Below, piece after piece: positions 12,669-22,634 of a stretch of DNA of 64,000 nt. Source of the stretch: Symsagittifera roscoffensis (taxonomy: Eukaryota; Xenacoelomorpha; Acoela; Convolutidae); contig NC_087070.1 in assembly GCF_963678635.1 (NCBI RefSeq), forward strand, positions 45,057,467-45,121,466, in the 5' to 3' direction. Within the stretch, counting starts at the first letter, position 1. The number at the start of each line of letters is the position of its first letter. A program made the translations under genes and the position numbers. The notes under the pieces are model-generated. The model was not told the origin of the DNA. It searched no databases and saw only the letters and a list, made by a program, of their open reading frames with translations.

Positions 12669-12968
12669 ATGTCATTTGTATACGAATTTTCAGCGCATAA
12701 TGATACATTAGACAGTTCGGTCCAAAACTCTGACGGCTTAAATGTTTTGGCAACAGCCATTAATATAGCTGACGGAATCGGCTATTTGTTCACTCTGCTT
12801 GGCTTTCTGTTCAACTACTTTTGCTACATAACTGCAAATCATCTGCCTGAGTCAACAAGTGCCACTTTGATGAAGTATGTTGCAGTTTGGGACACAATTT
12901 CTCTCTTCAAGATCGGGTTGCTCGATAGTGCTTTGAGAAAGCTTGGACTGCAGTGGGAACTACACTCG
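12669..12968 (+). CDS. First exon of a probable seven-transmembrane receptor
   Basis: The frame opens at the ATG at 12669 and runs exactly 100 codons to a good splice donor (CTCG|GTAAGG, intron from 12969). After a hydrophilic N-terminal tail comes a hydrophobic span with the pattern GFLFNYF, resembling helix 1 of rhodopsin-class receptors with its conserved Asn. A Ser/Thr-containing turn follows, then LMKYVAVWD, resembling helix 2 (LAxxD). The membrane topology and the two conserved positions support a GPCR; the ligand is unknown. No later exons (helices 3-7) were recognised before the gap at 16102, so the gene may be truncated by the tandem repeats, continue beyond the gap, or be dead. Confidence 0.5.
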
Positions 12969-13010
12969 GTAAGGTATTCCTTTGAGTGTGAAAAATTTCG
13001 TGTATGCTCG

Positions 13011-13011
<1 letters not shown>

Positions 13012-13047
<36 letters not shown>
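13012..13047. repeat. (TG)n microsatellite
   Basis: Near-pure TG dinucleotide run of about 18 units, followed by imperfect GTGT-rich sequence. It lies just inside the putative first intron of the receptor gene. Confidence 0.95.
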
Positions 13048-13051
<4 letters not shown>

Positions 13052-13384
13052 TGTCAGTGTGTGTTGTGTTTACCCGGGTTGACCATTCTACAATTATTTC
13101 CCTTATCTTGGAATTTCTGTTGAGATGTGTGGGAAACTTCCGCTATTTTACAATTTTCTGCTATATTAAAACTTCGACTGTCACTAGTAATTTTGTTCCA
13201 CAACTCAACAAAATCGACAAAACATTTCAAGTGTCTTTCTAAATCGTTAAAACAGTTAAAAATCAAGTAATGAAAAACGTTCTAATTCATTTTGAAATTA
13301 TCCATGTAAAAATTTATAGGTATTGATTAATATATATTCATTTTGACGAAAAAAATTCCGAAACAAAAAATTTTTATTATTTTT
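13048..13384. other. Intron-like or intergenic sequence
   Basis: AT-rich sequence after the microsatellite. No receptor exon was recognised on the plus strand. Confidence 0.4.
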
Positions 13385-16101
13385 TCATTGAAAATCTTAA
13401 TTTTACGTTATCGGTGGTTTAAAATTGTTTTGAATGAATCATGTCATGTAGCTACGAACGTGTTGTGTGTGGGGTTCAGCTATATATCAAAAAAAACTTG
13501 TAGATATCAGCAAAACTGAACTGTTTACAGTTAGTGAGGAGTTCAGTAAACTCATCAACGATTCGTTTGGCCTCGGAGCATCTGTTTTTGTGCTGTACGT
13601 CAGAGGAGACTTTTAAACTGGTTAAAAGATGAAATTTTTGAGAAAAACGTGCGAAAAAACATTTTTTAGCCTAATTTAGCAAGAAGGTCTAATATTCTTA
13701 TGAGAAAAGTTGTAAGGTAACAAATTTTGGCCCACGCGCGTAAGTTCCCCCAAATTTTCATGTTTTATCACCAATTACGATGCCAATTTTTATGCAATCT
13801 CCACGATAGCTAAAAAATGTTGATGACAATCAATTTCAAAGTTTTTGTAAACCTACTGTGTACTTCAGAAAAAAAAATAAAAAATAAAAAAATCCGAGAA
13901 TTTCTATCAACTTTTCTAAGCTTAATTTTCTCAATATTTTCCTATGAACTCTTTTAATTTCTCAATTTTTTTAACGAAATTCAAAAACTCGCCTTTATAC
14001 ACGTTTCTTCATTTTTTTCTTCACCGCCTTTGAACAGCTTCCCCACAGCATATGCATCTCATATTTGACCTGAGAAAGTATTTTCTTAAAGTTCTAAAAA
14101 ACATCATACGTCAATTTTGCCCTGTTTTTTTTTGTTTAAGGTTGAGAAAACTTCATATTTTCTAGAAACTGCGTTTTCATACTTTCCCAATGAACCTTAG
14201 TATCCCATCAAATGTTGCTCTCTTTTTTAAGCGAGGGAGAGGAGGCAAGTAGGTAAGGAGGTAAGTAGGAGGTAGGTACTGTACACGTCAATATTGAAGT
14301 TTCAAATGTGGCTGTTGAAATGAAAAAGGGAAAATTAAAAAAGTAGGGACGTCGTTTTGATAGCGTTTTATCTAAATGAGTAGATTTATAGATCGAAAAA
14401 CTATTGTAAAACTTTTTGTAATGATTTTAAGTAAAGCTATAAACTGTTTCCAATCACGAGAAAATTGATTTTTTCATCTGTTTATAGCTTGGTTTTAAGG
14501 GTTTTGTTGTTCTTGTTTGTTCTTGTTCATTGAAAATCTTAAATTTAAGTAATCGGTGGTTTGAAGTTATTTTGGATGAATTATGCCATATAGCTGCGGA
14601 AGTGTTGTTTGTGGGGCTCAGCTATATATCGAAAAATTTTTTTAGTTATCTGCAAATTTGAACTGTATAAAGTTAGTGGGGAATTCAGTATACTCATCAA
14701 CGAGTCGTTTGGGCTCGGACCATCTGCTTTTGTGTTGTACGTCAGAGAAGAACTTTAAGCTGGTTAAAAGATACAAATTTTGAAAAAAAACACGCAAAAA
14801 AATAATAGTTTTCAGCCTAATTTTGCAAGAAGGTCCAATATTTTTATAAGAAAAGTTCTAAGGTAACAAATTTTGGCCCACGCGCGTAAGTTCCCCCAAA
14901 TTTTCATGTTTTATCACCAATTACGATGCCAATTTTTATGCAATCTCCACGATAGCTAAAAAATGTTGATGACAATCAATTTCAAAGTTTTTGTAAACCT
15001 ACTGTGTACTTCAGAAAAAAAAAAAAATAAAAAATCCGAGAATTTCTATCAACTTTTCTAAGCTTAATTTTCTCAATATTTTCCTATGAACTCTTTTAAT
15101 TTCTCAATTTTTTTAAACGAAATTCAAAAACTCGCCTTTATACACGTTTCTTCATTTTTTTCTTCACCGCCTTTGAACAGCTTCCCCACAGCATATGCAT
15201 CTCATATTTGACCTGAGAAAGTATTTTCTTAAAGTTCTAAAATACATCATACGTCAATTTTGCCCTGTTTTTTTTTTGTTTAAGGTTGAGAAAACTTCAT
15301 ATTTTCTAGAAACTGCGTTTTCATACTTTCCCAATGAACCTTAGTATCCCATCAAATGTTGCTCTCTTTTTTAAGCGAGGGAGAGGAGGCAAGTAGGTAA
15401 GGAGGTAAGTAGGAGGTAGGTACTGTACACGTCAATATTGAAGTTGTTAGCTGCGGAAGTGTTGTTTGTGGGGCTCAGCTATATATCGAAAAATTTTTTT
15501 AGTTATCTGCAAATTTGAACTGTATAAAGTTAGTGGGGAATTCAGTATACTCATCAACGAGTCGTTTGGGCTCGGACCATCTGCTTTTGTGTTGTACGTC
15601 AGAGAAGAACTTTAAGCTGGTTAAAAGATACAAATTTTGAAAAAAAACACGCGAAAAAATAATGGTTTTCAGCCTAATTTTGCAAGAAGGTCCAATATTT
15701 TTATAAGAAAAGTTCTAAGGTAGCAAATTTTGGACCACACGCATAAGTACCCCCAAATTTTCATGCTTTATCACCGATTACGATGTCAATTTACATGCAA
15801 TCTCCAAGATAGAGAAAAATTGATGATGACAATCAATATTAAAATATTTATAAATCTACTGTTTACTTGAGCAGAAAATTGAAAAAAAAAATCCGACAAT
15901 TTCAACAACCTTTCTTAAGCATAATTTTACAGTATTTTCCTATGAACTCTTTTAATTTCTTAATTTTTTTAAACGAAATTCAAAAAACTGGCCTTTATCC
16001 ACTTTTCCTCACTTTCTTTCCTCACCGCCTTTGAATAAGCTCCCCCACAGCATATGTATCTCATATTTGACCTGAAAAAAAAAATGTTTTTATAAAGCTT
16101 T
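13385..16101. repeat. Three-copy mosaic tandem repeat ending at the gap
   Basis: Copy 1 is about 13385-14305, copy 2 about 14528-15445, copy 3 about 15450-16101. Copies 1 and 2 are almost identical from about 13735 onward and clearly diverged before that. Copies 2 and 3 are almost identical over their first 270 bases (from AGCTGCGGAAGTGTTG) and diverged after. Identity that switches partner along the unit suggests gene conversion or repeated unequal exchange. The units contain a GA-rich block (AAGTAGGTAAGGAGGTAAG) and no ORF. Confidence 0.85.
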
Positions 16102-16301
16102 NNNNNNNNNNNNNNNNNNNNNNNNNNNNNNNNNNNNNNNNNNNNNNNNNNNNNNNNNNNNNNNNNNNNNNNNNNNNNNNNNNNNNNNNNNNNNNNNNNN
16201 NNNNNNNNNNNNNNNNNNNNNNNNNNNNNNNNNNNNNNNNNNNNNNNNNNNNNNNNNNNNNNNNNNNNNNNNNNNNNNNNNNNNNNNNNNNNNNNNNNNN
16301 N
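16102..16301. other. Assembly gap (200 N)
   Basis: Exactly 200 undetermined bases, probably a placeholder of arbitrary size. It hides the first part of the retroelement's 5' LTR (only the last 62 bases are visible) and the end of tandem-repeat copy 3. Confidence 0.99.
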
Positions 16302-16363
16302 CGAGCAGACGGTGTACCCTATCCGAAATTACTCTATGAGTTATACCCATCGGTCCTAACTCA
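16302..16363 (+). repeat. 3' end of the 5' LTR
   Basis: 62 bases matching the end of the 3' LTR with very few differences (for example ACCCATCGG here, ACCTATCGG there). It ends in ..CTAACTCA, two bases before the primer-binding site. The rest of this LTR lies in the gap. Confidence 0.9.
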
Positions 16364-16365
16364 TC

Positions 16366-16380
16366 TGGTGCGACCATAAG
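16366..16380 (+). promoter_or_regulatory. tRNA primer-binding site
   Basis: TGGTGCGACCATAAG begins with TGG, the complement of a tRNA 3' CCA end. It sits two bases after the LTR end, as expected for minus-strand primer binding in Ty3/gypsy elements. The implied tRNA ends ..GGTCGCACCA. Which tRNA this is was not determined. Confidence 0.85.
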
Positions 16381-16450
16381 TCTCGAACAAGACCTTAATA
16401 GCTTAGCATTAACAAATAATAGATTAGAATTTAGACAAAACATTTACAAA

Positions 16451-16684
16451 ATGTTATACGACAATAATTTAATCGAAATGTCTCTACGACTCAATAGATC
16501 AGAGCCAATATTCCGAACGATAACAGAACTACCCGGAATTGGAAGAAGACCTCGAACCAGAGACGACATACGACAAAGCAGAAACTTACCATATAGTTAT
16601 ATGATGGTTCGGCAAAAGCCAGAACAAACTTTTGTATTTAGAATACTACTAGCAATGAATTTAGATTTTCATTTGCAAACATAA
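16451..16684 (+). CDS. Small leader ORF
   Basis: A 77-codon ATG frame 70 bases after the primer-binding site. It encodes an Arg-rich basic segment followed by a short hydrophobic C-terminus. No domain was recognised. Its position in the leader suggests an upstream ORF or a first coding exon of a spliced message, but a chance ORF is equally possible. Confidence 0.25.
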   Translation: MLYDNNLIEMSLRLNRSEPIFRTITELPGIGRRPRTRDDIRQSRNLPYSYMMVRQKPEQTFVFRILLAMNLDFHLQT

Positions 16685-17611
16685 AATTTTGAAGTCAATC
16701 TTCAAAATCATTTCAGGCGCTAAACAAAATTATTAATATACAATAACGATTGATAAAAAGATCTCAGATCGTTTTCCTAAATTCTGCAGTAATATACAAA
16801 ACATGTTTGAAAAATATTTATTGAAAAATCAAAATAAAAATTAGTAGCATGACAATAAATGGTTAGTAATTATAAATCATCCTGTTGTTCCAGCTTCATC
16901 GCCTAAACATAACAGCAATCATAAGCTCACTAATATCATAAAAATACTAAATCTATTCTTTACACAAATTTAAAACATTTTAAACTTAAATTCACTTAAT
17001 TTTAAAATCAGATCATCAAGGCTTATCCTTGGATCTTAAATCATTTTCTATTTAATTAAATTTAAAACTTGATCATCAAGGCCTATCCTTGGATCAAAAA
17101 GAACAACTTTGTTCTCCCCCACCCACTTAACGAGTGTCTAACGACCTCAAACGTCGATTCACTATCCAACCTTTTCTAAAAACCCAGGACTAATAGAAAT
17201 TTTTGAACAAAACTAATCATTCAAATTAGGATAAACAGTGAAGAACTTCGGTTATTCATCCTTCACTTGATCCCCCCTCTTACCAGACCCAGGATAAATC
17301 TTAAACTTAGTAAGTTTAAAATAGTATCTAACGAACTACTCGCGTTCTAATTATACCTGAACCTTGTGGATCGATTTACTATCCTCCAACCCTGAACACA
17401 ATCACTACCCTTAAGTAAGATTAAGTAAGTTAACACCTTAGCTTATACTATCCACGAGAAAGTATAAAATCATTCTTCGGAATCGATATACATTTCTCCC
17501 CAACCCTGAACAAATAGACCCAGGTTAGGCTAACAAAAAAATCGTAAGGACTAACAGTTTAAGCAAATAGAAATCATTTAACAACCTTTTGCATCCGTCA
17601 TCCTAAACCTT
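16685..17611 (+). promoter_or_regulatory. Retroelement leader with duplicated hairpin
   Basis: Non-coding leader. GATCATCAAGG, a 4-base loop beginning CTA or TTA, then CCTTGGATC occurs at 17011-17035 and again at 17071-17095, exactly 60 bases apart, differing by one loop base. Each can form a stem (AAGG with CCTT inside GATC with GATC). Downstream, CCAACCCTGAACA is repeated (about 17388 and 17500) and CCCAGG occurs three times. Paired stem-loops in a leader recall retroviral dimerisation/packaging signals; that role is inference. Confidence 0.5.
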
Positions 17612-18079
17612 ATGTCATTTAAAAACCTAGGAAATAAACAAACAATCGTTTTACACAATTGTGAAATAAATAACAAAAAATACGACCTTGTAATCACACC
17701 TCATACACAAACAGTTGGATACATTAGAACAAAACGACAAACATTAAAGAGAAAAATAATAACTAAACAAAGACAAATAACACGAAAAAGATTTTCAAAA
17801 AATCGAAACGCATTTTCAGAATCAGAAACCAACAGTTTAGACGAACTTTATAAACTAAAAGAATCAATAGATAAAAATTGCCCAATTCACGATCAATTAT
17901 ATTTCTCTGACTCAGAAACAACTTCAAATTCATCAAAAAGAGGAAAAAGAAGAATAAAAAAGCAGTATAAACACAAACCAGTACATTTATACAATTGGAA
18001 TCAACCAATTAGACACATTGATAATTACATATTAACAGTCATCGAACAAAAAAATGAGCTCAACGCACACCCCAGGTGA
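17612..18079 (+). CDS. ORF0, basic protein overlapping Gag
   Basis: A 155-codon frame encoding a Lys/Arg-rich, Ser/Glu-containing soluble protein with no recognised domain. It overlaps the start of the Gag ORF by 26 bases in another frame; the overlap starts at the end of a seven-A run (18048-18054) that includes the A of the Gag ATG. Three readings are possible: a separate small protein, an N-terminal extension of Gag reached by +1 frameshifting, or the true N-terminus of Gag broken by a homopolymer-length error. Its basic nature would suit a matrix-like role, but this is inference. Confidence 0.5.
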   Translation: MSFKNLGNKQTIVLHNCEINNKKYDLVITPHTQTVGYIRTKRQTLKRKIITKQRQITRKRFSKNRNAFSESETNSLDELYKLKESIDKNCPIHDQLYFSDSETTSNSSKRGKRRIKKQYKHKPVHLYNWNQPIRHIDNYILTVIEQKNELNAHPR

Positions 18080-21000
18080 AGAAAGTCCAGATGATGATGA
18101 TATTTTCCCCTTTATCGTAGATGCAACCACTGATAGAGGACAGCATATATTCTGCAAAAATTTACTCTTAAATTTGTTTGAACCCGGAATCAGTCCATGT
18201 AAAACAGAGTTCCCAGATGTAAAAATCAAAAGACAAATTATCGATCACTATCTAAAAGATATATGTAACCTAACACAACAATACGGAATCTACTCCATAG
18301 AATTCAGCTCACCAAACCAGAATCACAGTAAATATATAATTCAAACAGACGACCTTGATTTAGAATTCTCAAAAGTATTCTCAGAATATATAAAAAGCAT
18401 CCAATATCATAACTCACAAAGAGCAAACTCCATATTCACCAATGAAGTTTTTGCGATAATATATAGTTATATCTCGATATTAGAAAACGAAATCCAGATA
18501 CCAAATGTCTCACCGACAGAAACATCTAAACATATAAGAGTACGACATGAAATCACACTACTCTCTAGTTTTCTAAATATAATTAAAGAAAATTTCACGA
18601 AAGATGAAGTTTCACAACATACAAAACACGACTTACAAAAAATCTTGGCATGGTTCATAATAGATTATTTCACACATAATATTGATTTAATTTCACAAGC
18701 AAGAAAAAATTTTAGACCCCAAAACTCAAACGATGATACTGCCATCACAGAACAATCAGACTATGTTTGGGACCCCGAATGGTCTCATCCCGCATCCATA
18801 AACTTCCCACAATCAATCTCAAGTCAAGCAATAAGTACGATATCTTATGTAAGAGATTATGTACGAGTAATACCATTAACCATTGATGCAACACCATTAA
18901 ACTATAATACATTTTTACCCGATATGCAAAATAATAGTTTAAACTCTACAGTCATACACAATGAAAACCTCAATGGAACTAGGAATCTTACTCAACAAGA
19001 TATCCAGACACCATCACACTTCATAAATGAAGAAATCGTACACACAACAACTACACAACAAAGTATTTCACCAATACGTCCAAACTTAACAACACCAAGA
19101 AATACAAACCCTTCACAAACACAGGTAACCTTACAATCAACCGTTAAACCTTCAGTTGCCCCAAAATATTCACACATGGATTACCAAACATACAGACCCA
19201 TGACAATACCGCCAAAAACACGCAAAACGTTCACTAGAAACAACTTTGCAGACCATAATTATAATTACACACATCCATCAAAAACAAATTATCAACCACG
19301 AAAAAATTTTAGTAGTTATACAAGATCTCGAAACTGGGATAACCCAATGGCACCACCTAATTCAGTAAATTTCCAAACAAATTTACATCCTCCACAGGAT
19401 CGTAGTGAAAACTATCCATTTTTTCAACAAAATAAAAATAAAAAACAAACATCTTATCAAATGGATTACTTATCCTCAGATGATGATTTCTTACAACCAG
19501 ATATATTTACACCCTATAACCAAGAATATCGTGGACAAGGAATACAGAAACCACATACATATTATAGAATTTTTTCTCCACAACCAATAGATACACAAAA
19601 TCAACAACCAATTCAACAACAAAACCCAATTAATACACAATCTTTTCAACCAATTCAGCAACAAAACCCAATGATTGCAAACTCGTACCAACCAGCACAA
19701 ATGCAAAATGAAATACCACTCCCATATTATCTTCAACAACACGAAATAACAAGAAATCAACTTTCAAATTTTTCTCAAATGCCAAATGCAGCAGAATCAT
19801 TACAAATGACGATGAATCCATACCTTATGGGTGGATCATCAATAACATCAAATAAACCTTTAATGGTATTCACAGGAACAGACCCTGAATATTCTGTAGA
19901 AGACTATTTAAATGCAGTCACAGCAAATTTGATTTTAAATATAGGACCTGAACCAATTAATACGCCACTACATCAAAACTGGATACATCGACGCACAGCG
20001 TTAATACAAACAACTCTAGATGGCGCAGCCCAAAAGAGGTTTTCAGTATTACCTATAGAAATAAAATCAAATTGGAAAAGATTTACACAAGAATTTTCAA
20101 AAATGTTTGACTCCGAAAGAAACAAACAACAACAAAGAGTTTTATGTAATGAAATTCGCAGATTACCAAACGAAACCATCAAGCAATTAGCAGTACGAAT
20201 CGAAACACTAGTTCGAAAAGCATATTCATTAAATACACATGACTATAAAAACACAAAGATGACAGAAATCTTAATGATGACCTTAACACCACAATTAAGG
20301 AAAATAGCAATAAAAAAGAGAGCATCCCATCCTTCGTCAATTCGAGAACCCGATTTAGATTTTCGAAAACTAGTAGACAAACTAGAACAAGCAGAAATCA
20401 CAATGAAACTCGAAGAAACGGAAAATCTGAAATTACAAAACGTTAACAGAATTGAAACAGCTTCCACAAATATAAACAATATACAGGAATCAGATACAGA
20501 TCTCGTTGAAAAAATCACTGAAATACTCAATATTTACGAAAAACACCCAAACTTTAAAAGCAAACCATCTTTCAAAAAATGGTGTAATTATTGCCGACGA
20601 TACGGACATAGTATTTCTGAATGTAGACAAAAACAGCAAGACAATCAAAATAAACCTCAAAAATATAAAGAACCAAATAAATCATTCTATCAATACATGA
20701 AAAAAGATCAAAATCTACCGAACAAAACAGTCTACAGCAACAACAGTTCAGGAAAACCACTCCCGAACAATACAAATTATACAAGAAATCAATCACCATA
20801 TAACTCAAGTTATAGAGGAAGATCACCAGAACGAAGAAACACGCATAATTCATCACAAAATCACTACAATAGACCAAATAGTCAAAATAACTACTCCAGA
20901 TCACATTCAAATACACAACGATTTGTTTCTAGATCTAATTCCCAATCAAGAAATAATTATTATCCAAACAATCAATCACGAAATTCATCATACAATAGGA

Positions 21001-22559
21001 ATAGAAACTACTCCAATAATCGGAATAGAAGTTATTTAAACAACCGAAACCAGAATTACCCGAACAATCAATCAAGGAATAACTCATATAATAGATCGAA
21101 CTATAACAGACCAAACAATAATTACCAAAACAGATCGCGAAATAATTCACAAAATCGACACTCAAGTTATAATAATCGTTATAGAAATTATTCCCAGTCA
21201 CCACACCGGAATAATAATAACTATAATAATTCTAATAATCGCCACAGAAGTAATACACCTAAACATCAAAGACATATTAATCAAGTACAATCTAATCCAG
21301 AAACAACATCAGACCCTCCAGGTATTGATGACACAGTAACTGATACGTTACAACTCAATCAAATAAACTGTGGATCATCAGATTCAGAAAGCGATGCAGA
21401 AAACACTCTCTCCATCAACATGATAAAAGTCAAAAATGACTATGAACCTGTTATATATGAAGAACTTTTTTCATCACACATAAATGAGAATCAATCAGAA
21501 CTCCTTCACAATTATTATATTGAACCCGTCCATTCCACACCGACGACACAAAAAACTAATGAAATTAACACTACAAACCAACCCAATGAGAAAGAAAAAA
21601 CAAAATGCTTGAATACAAATCACATCTATCAAAACATACAAAAAGAACAACCCAAAGAAAAAATTTGGACAATACCATTTCTTTTGGAAAGTCCAAGAAG
21701 CAAAGAATTTCAACCACCAGATCTTGAAATTGATTTTTTAATTGATTCAGGAGCAGAATCAAATATAATAAACATTCCCACATGGAATGAAATAAAAACC
21801 TTACACCCAAAGCTAACACCTCTTGAAACCTCCAGCAAACTAGCAACAGCACAAGGATCAACATTAATAAACTACGGAAAAATTCAATTATTTCTTCTCC
21901 CCACAAGAACAATGGAGCAAAACAAAATTTTAACCAAACCATTTAAACAAATATTCCATATCACTGATATTAAACACAATATCATTGGAATACCATTTAT
22001 CTCTAAATATATACCAACAATCAACATCTTGAATAGTAAAATATTAATCAAAGATAAATATACAAAAACAAAAGACACATCCCTAACATTTTTTCAAAGA
22101 TTAAATAAACAACCACCATTTTTTTCAAAATTTTACCCAATATATAACCAACAAAGAAAACACTTGAAACCACTATCAGGAAACATCTATATTTTTTCAA
22201 TCAAACAAGTTCACCAATATGATAAAAAACAAAACAAACAAAAATTTTATATGTCAGATTTTGAATTCAAACCTATTCATAAGTTTTTCAAAATCACAAT
22301 CTCATCAATAAAATATTTGAAAAACTCGAATTCAGATATTATTTCCTTACATGTATACAACAATACACCTTACCAAGTAACATTACCTTTAGGACTTTTA
22401 GGCTATTGCGAAACCAACGCTACAATATCACCAATACACGAAAAAGCATATCGTGTAAATAATATACTCCAATTACTAGATATTTGCCAATCCACAATCC
22501 TTAATGAAGAATTATCTATAAATAATATAATAATTAACGAAAACAGAAATACGGATTAG
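18054..22559 (+). CDS. gag-pro: Gag-Protease polyprotein
   Basis: A 1501-codon uninterrupted frame. Residues 1-220 are an unrecognised acidic N-terminal region. Residues about 220-590 are low-complexity Gln/Pro/Asn/Thr-rich with repeated QPIQQQNP blocks. Residues about 600-790 match a Ty3-type capsid domain, starting PLMVFTGTDPEYSVEDYLNA. Residues 844-857 form a CX2CX4HX4C zinc knuckle (C844, C847, H852, C857) for RNA binding. About 900-1080 is an Asn/Arg/Ser-rich linker. A retropepsin with LIDSGAES carries its catalytic Asp near residue 1231. A C-terminal module containing LPLGLLGYCE follows. It is about three times the usual gypsy Gag length because of the linkers. It ends at a UAG (22557-22559) with Pol continuing in the same frame. 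Confidence 0.93.
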   Translation: MSSTHTPGEESPDDDDIFPFIVDATTDRGQHIFCKNLLLNLFEPGISPCKTEFPDVKIKRQIIDHYLKDICNLTQQYGIYSIEFSSPNQNHSKYIIQTDDLDLEFSKVFSEYIKSIQYHNSQRANSIFTNEVFAIIYSYISILENEIQIPNVSPTETSKHIRVRHEITLLSSFLNIIKENFTKDEVSQHTKHDLQKILAWFIIDYFTHNIDLISQARKNFRPQNSNDDTAITEQSDYVWDPEWSHPASINFPQSISSQAISTISYVRDYVRVIPLTIDATPLNYNTFLPDMQNNSLNSTVIHNENLNGTRNLTQQDIQTPSHFINEEIVHTTTTQQSISPIRPNLTTPRNTNPSQTQVTLQSTVKPSVAPKYSHMDYQTYRPMTIPPKTRKTFTRNNFADHNYNYTHPSKTNYQPRKNFSSYTRSRNWDNPMAPPNSVNFQTNLHPPQDRSENYPFFQQNKNKKQTSYQMDYLSSDDDFLQPDIFTPYNQEYRGQGIQKPHTYYRIFSPQPIDTQNQQPIQQQNPINTQSFQPIQQQNPMIANSYQPAQMQNEIPLPYYLQQHEITRNQLSNFSQMPNAAESLQMTMNPYLMGGSSITSNKPLMVFTGTDPEYSVEDYLNAVTANLILNIGPEPINTPLHQNWIHRRTALIQTTLDGAAQKRFSVLPIEIKSNWKRFTQEFSKMFDSERNKQQQRVLCNEIRRLPNETIKQLAVRIETLVRKAYSLNTHDYKNTKMTEILMMTLTPQLRKIAIKKRASHPSSIREPDLDFRKLVDKLEQAEITMKLEETENLKLQNVNRIETASTNINNIQESDTDLVEKITEILNIYEKHPNFKSKPSFKKWCNYCRRYGHSISECRQKQQDNQNKPQKYKEPNKSFYQYMKKDQNLPNKTVYSNNSSGKPLPNNTNYTRNQSPYNSSYRGRSPERRNTHNSSQNHYNRPNSQNNYSRSHSNTQRFVSRSNSQSRNNYYPNNQSRNSSYNRNRNYSNNRNRSYLNNRNQNYPNNQSRNNSYNRSNYNRPNNNYQNRSRNNSQNRHSSYNNRYRNYSQSPHRNNNNYNNSNNRHRSNTPKHQRHINQVQSNPETTSDPPGIDDTVTDTLQLNQINCGSSDSESDAENTLSINMIKVKNDYEPVIYEELFSSHINENQSELLHNYYIEPVHSTPTTQKTNEINTTNQPNEKEKTKCLNTNHIYQNIQKEQPKEKIWTIPFLLESPRSKEFQPPDLEIDFLIDSGAESNIINIPTWNEIKTLHPKLTPLETSSKLATAQGSTLINYGKIQLFLLPTRTMEQNKILTKPFKQIFHITDIKHNIIGIPFISKYIPTINILNSKILIKDKYTKTKDTSLTFFQRLNKQPPFFSKFYPIYNQQRKHLKPLSGNIYIFSIKQVHQYDKKQNKQKFYMSDFEFKPIHKFFKITISSIKYLKNSNSDIISLHVYNNTPYQVTLPLGLLGYCETNATISPIHEKAYRVNNILQLLDICQSTILNEELSINNIIINENRNTD

Positions 22560-22634
22560 TTCACAAAAACCCCATATTTCAAACCTACATTCAATATAAG
22601 TAACTACACAGAGAATCAACAGAAGTTTTTAACA
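22557..22634 (+). promoter_or_regulatory. In-frame UAG between Gag-Pro and Pol
   Basis: The Gag-Pro frame ends with TAG at 22557-22559. The same frame is then open through 22560-22634 into the RT ORF (Met at 22635), so one stop codon is all that separates the two polyproteins. This is the layout used by gammaretroviruses, where UAG readthrough makes Gag-Pol. The local context is GAT TAG TTC. I could not establish a downstream pseudoknot. A plain nonsense mutation in a Gag-Pro-Pol fusion is the alternative. Confidence 0.55.

Noticed and set aside
12982-13242. Cys/Val-repeat ORF
   Set aside because: Created by the TG microsatellite.
16090-16443. Minus-strand ORF across the gap
   Set aside because: It is open only because the Ns have no stops; it runs through LTR and primer-binding site.
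20572-20916. Minus-strand ORFs opposite Gag, such as this and 19491-19760
   Set aside because: Shadows of the A-rich, Asn/Gln-rich Gag frame: few T or G on the coding strand leaves the complement open.
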